Below, in pieces: positions 30,301 through 37,800 of a stretch of 64,000 bases of DNA (position 1 is the stretch's first letter; every line of letters begins with the position of its first letter). The DNA comes from Bacteroidales bacterium (GTDB taxonomy: Bacteria; Bacteroidota; Bacteroidia; Bacteroidales; WCHB1-69), in NCBI GenBank assembly GCA_024400635.1, contig JAKSMI010000006.1, positions 1 to 64,000 on the forward strand, given 5' to 3'. Below the pieces are notes generated by a model. It saw only the letters and a program-made list of their open reading frames with translations. It was not told the DNA's origin and made no database searches. The translations under genes were made by a program, and so were the position numbers.

Positions 30301-33300
30301 CCCATATCGCTGTTGATGACATTGCGGAAGTTTTTCAGTTCCTGCAAGCTCTTGACAATCATCGGAGCGTTTTCATCGATATTCACCAGCAGACGCACCA
30401 CACGGTAAGTCTTGTTATGCACCACGGCACCCATCTGTACCACGCCGGTTCCGGACAAAACGGTTTGGCAGGCATTGCCCACGGTGTCCAATTCAACGCA
30501 CTTGCCCTGCAGGATCGTCCAATCGCCCACGTCGCAGCCGTGCATCAGGTATGAACGGGTTACCGATTTCCAGGTTTCATTGTCACTGAGCGATACGGGC
30601 ATTACCGAAGAAAGGGAAGGATCAGTTCCGACAAACGCAGTCAACTGGGGATAGAGCAGTGTGGTGAAGGTCCACGGAGAAGCGCTGCCACTCGGCACCA
30701 AGAGCGTTTTCAAGCCCTCGGTGAGCATTTCTTCCGTGCTTCTGCCCTCGGCCTTACCGGCCGCATCGGCACGGTTGATACCGCCCTCGGGACAGAGCTG
30801 CTTGTCATAATAGCAGTGGTTGGGCGAACCAGTAGCCACCACCGCACCGAACTGTGTACCCGTGCTACGGACCATGTTGGAGTTGTAGCAGTAGGATGGA
30901 TTGTCCGAACCCGAAATACCGCCCACGTACTTTCTATTGTTGCCATAGACGATGCCCGCATTGTAGCAGTAGGAGGGGCTGCCGCTACCGCAGATACCGC
31001 CCACATAGTGGTTGGAGGTGCTGTTGCCCGGCTGGGCCGTAACGGTGGCCACGTTGTAACACTGCGAAACCGTCGTCCCCGTACCACTAATACCACCAAT
31101 GTATTCGCAGGAGGAATTGCCGTAAACATCTCCCGTATTGTAACAGATTTGTACCGTTCCGCCTTCACCGATAATACCACCCACACGATAGTTGGAGGTA
31201 ATGCTTGCCTCGTTATGGCAGTTGATAACACGCGTATTGCCATTGGCATAGCCCACGATACCGCCCGAACGGGAATAGGAGTTTGTTGCTGTAACCGTTA
31301 CCCTATTCACGCAATTTTGGATGGTGTCCTTACCAGCAGACCAACCGACTATACCACCCGTATAAAACACGTTATTACCTACCGCAGCACCGCCAGAGAT
31401 TGTACCTTGAGCCGTACAGTTAAGCACTTTGCCGTTGAGCAGTTTGGCACAAAGGGCACCACGATAAGCACCGCCGGTAATGTTCACATTTGTCAAATGT
31501 AAATCAATTAACTTACCTGTACAAGTTCCAAACAAACCAGAATAGGTGAAATTCGACTTTAAATTGGAAATAGTGTGTCCTTCTCCCAAAATATTACCAC
31601 AAAATCTACCACTAAAATCCTTACCTCCAATTGGTTCCCAATTGGTTTCCAGCGGTATATCAATATCTGCAGTCACTCGAAAATGAACACTATCTGCAAA
31701 ACGAGGCAGAAGATGTTCTTTATAGTAAAATGGCTCATTGGAATTAACCCCCTTACGTAGCGAGTCCAAATCGGCAAAATTGTCAATGTCCAAGGTGTCC
31801 TTGGTGGGTTCCACATAACGACGAAGGGTAAGCGTTTTCACCAACATCGTATCGTGAATATAGGCGCCAATAGTCGTGGTGCCGATGCAGATATCATTTA
31901 AGCGAGGAGTAATGGAATTATTGGCACAAGACATTGATTGAACATCATCTTCCAAATTGACAAACAGACAACCGCCTTGAACATCATCTTCTTGCGGTAT
32001 TTGTTTCCACACCACATTGCTGTCACAGCCGAACAGTTTCATACCTGATTTTACGTGGTCAACATCCTCTGCCGAAGTTTGGAATAACACTGGTGTACAG
32101 GCGGCAATGGCAATGTCTCGAGCCCAATCACAAGTATCCGTCCACTTCAAACGGGGATACATACCTTCTTCATAAATCCAGTGTGTGGTACCCAGTTTTG
32201 CTTTCATTACAGAAGCAGGGCCAATAAGCTGTTCCGTAGTATAGCCGTAAGAACTTGTACTCTCTGGATACATATCCTTGTCGTAAGAGGAGGTACTATT
32301 ACCACCTGGATTCATTCGAACACCAAATCCTGTCCCTGCAAAATAAGAATAGCTACTACTACCACTAATGCAACTTTGGCTTAGGTTAAAATTTTCGTAA
32401 TCAAAAACATTACCAAAATTCATACAATAGCTACAAGAACCTGTATTAATACCTGCGACACCTGAACTTGACTGAGTTCCGGTTCCGTACATTACAATTT
32501 CGCCCGTATTGAAACAAAAATTAACACCATTATCTTGATAACTAGCAATACCTGATACATTACACCAATTTGTAGTGCCACGCATTCTATCCATAATACG
32601 CCCTGTATTGAAGCAGTACGAAACGTTAGCATTTCTACCATCACCTATAATACCAGCAACAAAGCCCCATTCCGTCGAAATATTGCCCGTATTGTAACAA
32701 AAAGACAAATAAATCTTATTTTCTGATCTACCTACTATACCGCCAATTCCAGTCCAACTACTCTTGTCCGTCCGATTTACCATTGTCGTAATATTACCAG
32801 TATTCCAGCAATGATTAACCACAATACACCCATATTTATTACTTGAAATACATCCGATAATGCCACCATAATGACTAATAGCTTTTATAATTATATTGCA
32901 ATCATTATGGCAGTTCGAAATAAATACTGTGTCAGAACCGCTAACATCACGCTTAACAATAGCAATAAGTGCTGCTGACGAATAACCAGAGAATTCAAAA
33001 CGCGCATTGTCACCAGTAGTATAACAATTATCCACAGTGCCACTTTCCATACATGCTATTAATGCAGCACTATAACTATAAGTGGTAATCTTCGCATCTC
33101 GAATTCCCAAATTTTTGATATGACCTTTTGAATAACAAAAAAGAGCCCTATCACTTCCAGATGTATAAGTCAAATGTTTTATTTCGTGCTTTCCACCGTC
33201 ATAATGACCAATAAATGGAAAATAGGATGTACCCACTGGAGTCCAATTGGGTACGCTAACCATATCAATGTCGTTCACCTGCTTCCAGTGGATATTGGCC

Positions 33301-34709
33301 AAATTGCTGTAATCCACCTTAAAACGGCGGAAGATAAAGTCCATACCACCATTAATACCGTCACGAAAAGTAGTTAGATGTTCCAAGTTTTCAATTAAGA
33401 AGGGGTTTTCAGCACTGCCCAAGAAAGGGGCTTTATGGGGTATCAGCACGTAGGTACGCGACAGCGTATCCATCTTCACCATCAAGTCGGCAATACCTTC
33501 CTTGTTAATTGTGGCTTTCAGATTCGCATTATCAACACTCATACAGTCGTTCCAAGTGTCAACAGACCAAGTGGCACCCGGTCGGGTTCCCAAGTCAAAA
33601 TCCTTGTCAAGATGCTCCACATCATCATAGTTAACGTCAGACACTGCTTGCAAGACAAGCGGAATCACAGACATCGCCACGGAGGGATTGCTAATGTCAA
33701 AACCATTAATATAGGGATAGATACCGTTGGTATAGGTAAATTGTCCTCCCAAGTCGGTCCAAGAGCCGCTGGTCATATTCCGTGTCAGCAAACCCATAGC
33801 CAAAGTATTGGTATTCAGCGTGGAGAGCTGTTTGTCGTAGAAGCAGTTGCTAATCTCGCCTCCATCGTTGTTAAAACCGCAGATGGCAGCCGTGAGCGAG
33901 CCCTCGCTCTGGATCATCATATTGGAGTAGCAGTTGTAAATATTTGCCCCTTCAAAATTCTGGCCCACGATACCGCCCACGTGGCGGGAGGTAGAAAATA
34001 TTTGGCCCGTGGAGTAGCAGTATTTCACTTCGGAGGTACCCTGGCTAATACCCACGATACCGCCCGAGTTAATGTCGGTAGATTCCAAGGTTCCTTCAAA
34101 GAAGCAGCCCTCGAGGATGGATTCTTTCAACAACCAGCCGCAAATACCGCCCACGGCCTTGGCACCAGAGATGTAGGAGTTGGTTACACCCAAATGCTTC
34201 ACCGTGGCACTGTCGTTCACCTGGGTAAAGAAACCGCGTTCGTTACGATCGTTTTGGACACTCTTGTCACGTTCGGTGCAGTACAAACCGGAAACAATGT
34301 GGTAATCGCCGTCAAAATGGCCAGTAAAGATTTCCATAGGAGTCCACGCCTTCCAGGTGCTGTCCTTCACGCCTTGGCAGCCGGCCACGTTGCCCTTGTT
34401 AATCACAATGTCGGTGGTCAACTTAATGTACGTGCCGGCGCAGCCCGTAGGAATCGTATGGTAATTGGTTCCTTCCGTTCCAGCGGGTTTGGTAATGGTG
34501 TATGTTCCCGTGGCATAGTCAAAGTAGAACTGGCTGCCCGGCACCATACACTCGTGGAAGTCCCAGAGTTCCTGTTCGCTTTCGATGAGGAAGGGATGGG
34601 CTTCGGTACCGTCTTCAATAACGGGTTCCTGTGCCATTGCCGCATTAGGCATCCAAAGCAAGCCGAGAAGCAGGGCGAGAAAGGCCCAATATCTATTTGT
34701 GTTTTTCAT
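21345..34709 (-). CDS. Giant GLUG/SprB/MBG-repeat surface protein
   Basis: A 4,454-residue protein with a signal peptide (WAFLALLLGLLWMPNAAMAQ). Five large blocks begin near residues 10, 436, 976, 1448 and 2106. Each opens with a motif like NPFLIENLEHLTTFRD, then W-x-PIG...F-x-GHFDGDNH, and then a run of GLUG-type repeats (GGIVG/GGICG loops, CYNTG). SprB-like modules lie near 2610-2760 (CYNQNDGYIEFSVAGGSMPY). About 14 MBG/YDG-type domains follow from 2770 to 4060 (KVYDGTALTNHTVTISGSGF and similar). A last SprB-like module lies near 4170. Such proteins are long beta-solenoid and Ig-like adhesins. No T9SS sorting domain is visible at the C-terminus (ends ATVTVE), unusual for a Bacteroidota surface giant. 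The ATG at 34,709 is preferred over a GTG two codons upstream. It is the last gene of a minus-strand set with the fibre and FISUMP genes. Confidence 0.9.
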   Translation of the reverse strand: MKNTNRYWAFLALLLGLLWMPNAAMAQEPVIEDGTEAHPFLIESEQELWDFHECMVPGSQFYFDYATGTYTITKPAGTEGTNYHTIPTGCAGTYIKLTTDIVINKGNVAGCQGVKDSTWKAWTPMEIFTGHFDGDYHIVSGLYCTERDKSVQNDRNERGFFTQVNDSATVKHLGVTNSYISGAKAVGGICGWLLKESILEGCFFEGTLESTDINSGGIVGISQGTSEVKYCYSTGQIFSTSRHVGGIVGQNFEGANIYNCYSNMMIQSEGSLTAAICGFNNDGGEISNCFYDKQLSTLNTNTLAMGLLTRNMTSGSWTDLGGQFTYTNGIYPYINGFDISNPSVAMSVIPLVLQAVSDVNYDDVEHLDKDFDLGTRPGATWSVDTWNDCMSVDNANLKATINKEGIADLMVKMDTLSRTYVLIPHKAPFLGSAENPFLIENLEHLTTFRDGINGGMDFIFRRFKVDYSNLANIHWKQVNDIDMVSVPNWTPVGTSYFPFIGHYDGGKHEIKHLTYTSGSDRALFCYSKGHIKNLGIRDAKITTYSYSAALIACMESGTVDNCYTTGDNARFEFSGYSSAALIAIVKRDVSGSDTVFISNCHNDCNIIIKAISHYGGIIGCISSNKYGCIVVNHCWNTGNITTMVNRTDKSSWTGIGGIVGRSENKIYLSFCYNTGNISTEWGFVAGIIGDGRNANVSYCFNTGRIMDRMRGTTNWCNVSGIASYQDNGVNFCFNTGEIVMYGTGTQSSSGVAGINTGSCSYCMNFGNVFDYENFNLSQSCISGSSSYSYFAGTGFGVRMNPGGNSTSSYDKDMYPESTSSYGYTTEQLIGPASVMKAKLGTTHWIYEEGMYPRLKWTDTCDWARDIAIAACTPVLFQTSAEDVDHVKSGMKLFGCDSNVVWKQIPQEDDVQGGCLFVNLEDDVQSMSCANNSITPRLNDICIGTTTIGAYIHDTMLVKTLTLRRYVEPTKDTLDIDNFADLDSLRKGVNSNEPFYYKEHLLPRFADSVHFRVTADIDIPLETNWEPIGGKDFSGRFCGNILGEGHTISNLKSNFTYSGLFGTCTGKLIDLHLTNVNITGGAYRGALCAKLLNGKVLNCTAQGTISGGAAVGNNVFYTGGIVGWSAGKDTIQNCVNRVTVTATNSYSRSGGIVGYANGNTRVINCHNEASITSNYRVGGIIGEGGTVQICYNTGDVYGNSSCEYIGGISGTGTTVSQCYNVATVTAQPGNSTSNHYVGGICGSGSPSYCYNAGIVYGNNRKYVGGISGSDNPSYCYNSNMVRSTGTQFGAVVATGSPNHCYYDKQLCPEGGINRADAAGKAEGRSTEEMLTEGLKTLLVPSGSASPWTFTTLLYPQLTAFVGTDPSLSSVMPVSLSDNETWKSVTRSYLMHGCDVGDWTILQGKCVELDTVGNACQTVLSGTGVVQMGAVVHNKTYRVVRLLVNIDENAPMIVKSLQELKNFRNVINSDMGYYNMMDSTYHTALTSDDSTHIADFIEIQNGGLDLYFKQVVDIDMSGESGSWQPIADYATNTNWLFQGNYNGAGHTISGMKLAENKNYRGLFGYLNVGVVRNLTVEAAQMSSNSQHKGILCGMSYGGTIDNCAVNNSKVAGGSTYTGVLCGSLYYGDIKHCSVTQDTLQSTGERAGGICGYSENGFIDSCYTDQLYMTGAGSYKGGICGYNYQGKIYHSDILNSKIDVNGSDVGGICGYGYSYNTKASPAIIQYCTNLNTTIKSTQPRVGGICGNNYYPFSFVYDCLVTGGTVTSTSNSVGGICGQQHYEGSNNKVMRCINENPVKGASYVGGITGYLYSACIDSCENRASVNGTTYVGGILGYADNYSYLTHTVNRGNVTATGNYVGGIQGYMYNDNSSRILHSYNMGQVTGQNIVGGILGQNYHGAIQNCYNVGIVKGVAQIGGLIGGQVEPNVNSTNSYNAGWVYGVSMVGSVCGYSPISINKFDKCAYDVQMSHRGGVNDVDLAATKPLLTTELASNSDIVKNILGTTDWVYTEGMYPRLSKIDTGKVALASALPVYLTASAEDTVYADDVPVGHYELSGCDSVSWFRHQGYGLSITDCDLNATGRNYVQVTNKIGEDTLKVVQLVLGISEENPLEIVSLEQFKKFRDLINSNQTFYFDDVHKIFYASEGEGYIQIDPCGEHMYFKLTTDMALDLENWTPIGNYGASNQLMFKGHFNGDNHVVEGLINQNSNKNYQGLFGYLRGTIKNLRMVGTEITGSGNYYGAIAGYNYGTILNCSSIGGQVKGGSYVGGITGYNSYDQVSFSYNSSNITGNQYVGGIAGANMDAGVISQCFNAGIITAKSTESYEGGITGSANTEVSNCYNTGAVTGKNRVGGIVGWSQNKWIYYCYNAGIITSLSAEPSNVGAIAASDNAAYYPFNCFYDQQMSSQDGGIGNGTLQLNSTNRTTAKFTPEMVNTGLSGTDGLSATYWTFTDSLYPRLKALENGDGSIVSVQPLYIPENLKCTELELPFIAKTNDSIQWSHYGTGNSLNTEKLSEGKVGIAICGPDTLIVKKNKDLRIVPVEVLRMAATTVVDTACDGFYVWAANGRVYTESCEVTIALTVSEGCDSIMRLKLTIPPALQIKMDSKNYNCYEDNDAYAEATVTGGFAEGYLYVWTNESGDTINTTTRIDNPGPGTYHFSVRDKVHPDCEKSTDVTITRPDELVLTPGTYDSQCYNQNDGYIEFSVAGGSMPYKVDWGTGEKMDVSRATTDTITGLAAGTYTVQAKDAHGCTKKWENVELMEDATEYAITAFGVNKMYDGVAVNPNQYILKIGENAPDTIASCSFKELANGDTLRATVSYTGTSVKDVMSEANEVVTFSITKNGVDQTCRYNVTTHNSNIIISKRDVILTSASDQKVYDGTALTNHTVTISGSGFVDGEDTLNCNVTGSQTDVGASANTFTYTLKDNTLPGNYDITTEEGRLVVATDSSVVVIANSNTKKYDGTALVDSGYTYILPAAGAKFANDTLIVHISGSITNVGTEVNHVDSASIVIKDKISGEVHTSTYTKIDPVVHGTLTVTQRNVTLSTVSDSKVYDGTPLSRPEVTLSGDGFVEGEVTSYTADNSITNVGTVTNAITVTPDTGYLVANYNLQKSEGTLIVTQRPLTIIGETRSIDYDGQVHTLTGFTSPNLVAGHTISGISYSASGTQKGTYNGAFTGTALIEDADGNDVTANYDIGYQTGTLSIGQTILPLVVKSNTNSFMYDGQPHTYQDYTVLYNGESLTPTSGTTYTLPTGDVLTITPTGTGNTGITHVNQNAEKNNTFAVNLAHSDHYSSITLDTGKIVISKRMVSLRSKNDWKIYDGTPLPSSVASTDLSVERSGMGFVGLEGVTCTVTGEQTKVGSSENSFTYVPKGSTDLNDYDIETHFGSLTVAAATLTFTAVDTFKMYGEANPPLRYTITGFVHGEDTTSAPYIGSARPVLATGAETTSPAGTYPINIDLTDVQFQNYSVVPQNGTLKINRRPLTIQALSVDHITYDGTQHTWQESEAPHYQLVESDLLEHDTVTSVFIAGARTIAGVTQIELNNVLVNHYEVNDGDTSWTDVTQSYDMTYLNGTITITPVELKLKPLPFEHEFDGQTYSSANTEAPHFVFADGTALVGKDSIVALTINGSRSSFGKTPFVIDSASIKIVDTSEVHDYLDLQPSQLRNGGYRIVLLTDTLSIKHRETKYEVTMVGKDTTYEYNGAGQQLSGWVNNIFEKDGFTYHVENILSQVERENVGTYQTEITREAKVYGSTGEDVTEEFIVNTTPGTLTITQKPIKIVALGVSVEYDFLSHSYRDNPFPYATADGICPGHSISNIKLEGELTAVGRTPIHIVPDSVKIKHNMSSMDLTGNYSFTYVDSAINILPRTQKDTFKIVSKSQTLTYDGLEHTVSGFDTLRFMVRAHDVQQTPVYFHIVDVTATTGAATAVGEYENVITGTPRVLDANDNDVSESFVVIADTGTLTINQRPITVTGRDSTFYFDGNSHSITDMHAPYYTIDSTQLVSGHSLTAVVTSASISELDATTPTVVGEVTITDAGGNNVTTNYAVAKVNGTLKIEGFPGTIVITSASAELECTGQPQKKEEYAVSYDGTPIMAVTGSNGLKFVMPTATHDTLTVTPTFAGITTPSENADSNNVYTYALQNDTKYVGTRTIVKGTVRMYDSLKVVVTPTAVTCNGLNDGKADVTITGGKKNAGNYSYKLDGGTATSTAGTVNLTSLTNGSHTFYVSDSLSYDKTVTFTITQPDTLTLTLTSDNPVCEDGSVMSFTTGGNGGNKFKLNEAAEDELGIYNHLSADSYTVTVTDSKGCSATQSVTLTAVEATPIEGITRSGEITSYAPDTTVNASGDRTDFPSLTASGDIIAQPALSNCTATVTGHTVSVSVNVDAIGAAPVLELEVATDDSFSSSTPMYTHKVVLTATGTQSHDFDNLPAGTYYVRAKLYNCAGGSITAAPTPATVTVE

Positions 34710-34726
34710 AATCACGTTTTTGTTTT

Positions 34727-34810
34727 AAACTAAGAAACTAAGAAATTAAGAAATTAAGAAATTAAAGATATCCTTCGTTTCTTCGTTCCTTCGTTTCTTC
34801 GTTTCTTAAT
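34727..34810. repeat. Simple tandem repeats forming complementary arms
   Basis: About four or five copies of a 9-base unit (AAGAAACTA/AAGAAATTA, 34,727-34,766) are followed by TTCGTTTC-type repeats (34,770-34,808). TTTCTTAAT at the far end is complementary to the first arm, so the spacer between fibre and giant genes could fold back on itself. Slippage here could alter spacing. Confidence 0.6.
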
Positions 34811-34813
34811 CAT

Positions 34814-37800
34814 TTATTTCACCCAATAAACCACCTGAATTCTGTCGCCCACCTTGCATTCCTTGTTGTCGTTGAGAGCAGGGTAATAGTACAGTTTTCC
34901 ACCGATGAATTTCACGATGTCGCTGCCGTCCTTGGTATCGGCCACATACACGCCGTTGCGGTAGAACTGGATGAGCATATTGGCTGTATCCACTTGTGTA
35001 TAGCCGGTAGGGATGGACAGCACGAGACCCGTCGTGTCGAGACCGTCCTCAACATAATCGAGGGTATCAACCGTGTTTTCATTCAAGATCAGTCGGGTAG
35101 AAAGTTGTTTGAGATTAATGTTCACGGCCAGGGTGTCCTTATAGTCGGCGGAGAATTGTCCGAGGGTGTCGCCGTTGAACTTGATGTAGAGTTTACCGTC
35201 ATAGACATTCACGTTGGCGGTAACGGCACTGCTGGCGTTAGCGGTGAAAGTTGCCACGTCGGCACCGTTCTTCTGGATGGTGAGGGCGGCGTCGTTCACG
35301 GTAGGGATAGTCGGTTTGTCGATCAAATTGTTGTAGCTGCCAGAAGTGGCCACGGTGGCGAGACCAGATGTCGGAGTATAGTTGTCCTTCAAATTCGCAC
35401 TGTCCGCTTTGAAGCGTGTCTCCAAGGATGACAGGTCGGCTGACGTGCTGCCCAGACTTGCGCGGATGGCAGCTGCCGTGTCAACCAACGCCGTGCGGAC
35501 ATTCGTGCTCGTCGTGTCGATCATTCCCTTCAAGGCGGTGCTGTCGTTGTAGATGCGCTGCGCCAATGCAGAGCTGTCGGCTCGCATCTTCGTTGTAAGT
35601 GTCGTGCTGTCTTGGCGAATGATTGCCGTGATAGCCGTGCTGTCCTGGCGGATCTTGGTTGCCAATGTGGAGCTGTCGGCGTGCATCTTGGTTTTCATAT
35701 CCTTGATGCCCTGGCAATCCATTATCGTGGTGCACAATCCGTCGGTTATTTCCTTAATGGATGCGCGGATGTCTTTTGCCGTGTCAACCAACGCCGTGCG
35801 GACATTCGTGCTCGTCGTGTCGATCATTCCCTTCAAGGCGGTGCTGTCGTTGTAGATGCGCTGCGCCAATGCAGAGCTGTCGGCTCGCATCTTCGTTGTA
35901 AGTGTCGTGCTGTCTTGGCGAATGATTGCCGTGATAGCCGTGCTGTCCTGGCGGATCTTGGTTGCCAATGTGGAGCTGTCGGCGTGCATCTTGGTTTTCA
36001 TATCCTTGATGCCCTGGCAATCCATTATCGTGGTGCACATATTTGTATTGATGGCATTGATGGCATCACGAAGATTGCCTGCCGTGTCAACCAAGGCGGT
36101 GCGAATGGCTGAAGCCGTGTCGGCCAAACCGCTCTTCGTGATGATGCTGTCGGTGAGGGCCACTTCATTGATGTAGTGAGTCAGCGTGTCGTTGAGTTTC
36201 GTGTTGGATACGTAGTTGTGTTCAACGCTGTCCTTCAACGCCTTCACGCCATTGTCGGCATTGGTAATCAAACCGCGGAGTACGTTGGCCGTATCTTTGA
36301 TTTCTTCGCGGATGTTCTTGGAGCTGTCAGCAATGGCTTTGATGTTTAGCTTCACGCTGTCGCTCAAGTTCTTGATGCGGTCGGCGAAAAGGACGCTGTC
36401 CTCTGCAATCTTTGTAGCGTTGGCAGCGATATTGGATGTATTGGTTAAGATGTTGCCTTGCATTGTCGTAATGCCAGAGCAGGACATTATCGTGGTACAC
36501 ATACTTGTATTGATGGCATCGATGGCATCACGAAGACTGCCCGCCGTGTCAACCAAGGCACTGCGGATGGCTGAAGCCGTGTCGGCCAAGCCACTCTTCG
36601 TGATGATGCTGTCGGTGAGGGCCACTTCATTGATGTAGTGAGTCAGCGTGTCGTTGAGTTTCGTGTTGGATACGTAGTTGTGTTCAACGCTGTCCTTCAA
36701 CGCCTTCACGCCATTGTCGGCATTGGTAATCAAACCGCGGAGTACGTTGGCCGTATCTTTGATTTCTTCGCGGATGTTCTTGGAGCTGTCAGCAATGGCT
36801 TTGATGTTTAGCTTCACGCTGTCGCTCAAGTTCTTGATGCGGTCGGCGAAAAGGACGCTGTCCTCTGCAATCTTTGTAGCGTTGGCAGCGATATTGGATG
36901 TATTGGTTAAGATGTTGCCTTGCATTGTCGTAATGCCAGAGCAGGACATTATCGTGGTACACATACTTGTATTGATGGCATCGATGGCATCACGAAGACT
37001 GCCCGCCGTGTCAACCAAGGCACTGCGGATGGCTGAAGCCGTGTCGGCCAAGCCACTCTTCGTGATGATGCTGTCGGTGAGGGCCACTTCATTGATGTAG
37101 TGAGTCAGCGTGTCGTTGAGTTTCGTGTTGGATACGTAGTTGTGTTCAACGCTGTCCTTCAACGCCTTCACGCCATTGTCGGCATTGGTAATCAAACCGC
37201 GGAGTACGTTGGCCGTATCTTTGATTTCTTCGCGGATGTTCTTGGAGCTGTCAGCAATGGCTTTGATGTTTAGCTTCACGCTGTCGCTCAAGTTCTTGAT
37301 GCGACCGGCGAACAGGGTGCTGTCCTCGTGAATGGCGATGGCGTTATTTTTCACGCTGTCGCGGAGATTAGAGATGCACGGAGCGATCTTTTCGCAGAGA
37401 GCGTCATTGGTAACGTAATTCTTGGCTATGCTGTCACGCAGTGCGCTGATGCTGTCGCGTACGTCCTTGATTGTATCGGCCAACACCGTGTTCGTCACAT
37501 ATTTAATGTGTAGGGTGTCGAAAAGGTTATTGTTCAAGCTGTCCACTTTTTGGTTGAGTTTACCAACGTCGCCGTGGGCACCCGTAATCAATGCACGGAT
37601 GGCCGTGGCCGTGTCGGAAACGTGTTGCATAATGGCGGTGCTGTCGGAAGCAATCTTTGAGGTGTTGGCGGCAACCTGGCTAATCACGTCTGGAATACAT
37701 TCAGTCTTAACCTTGTCGCAGAAGTCGCTGTTGGAAACATAGTTGGTCGTCACAAAGGTGCGAATGGCTGAAGCCGTGTCGGCCAGACCGCTCTTGGTGA

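Noticed and set aside
35784..37100. Repeated plus-strand frames of identical peptides
   Set aside because: They are antisense shadows of the duplicated fibre repeats, not genes.
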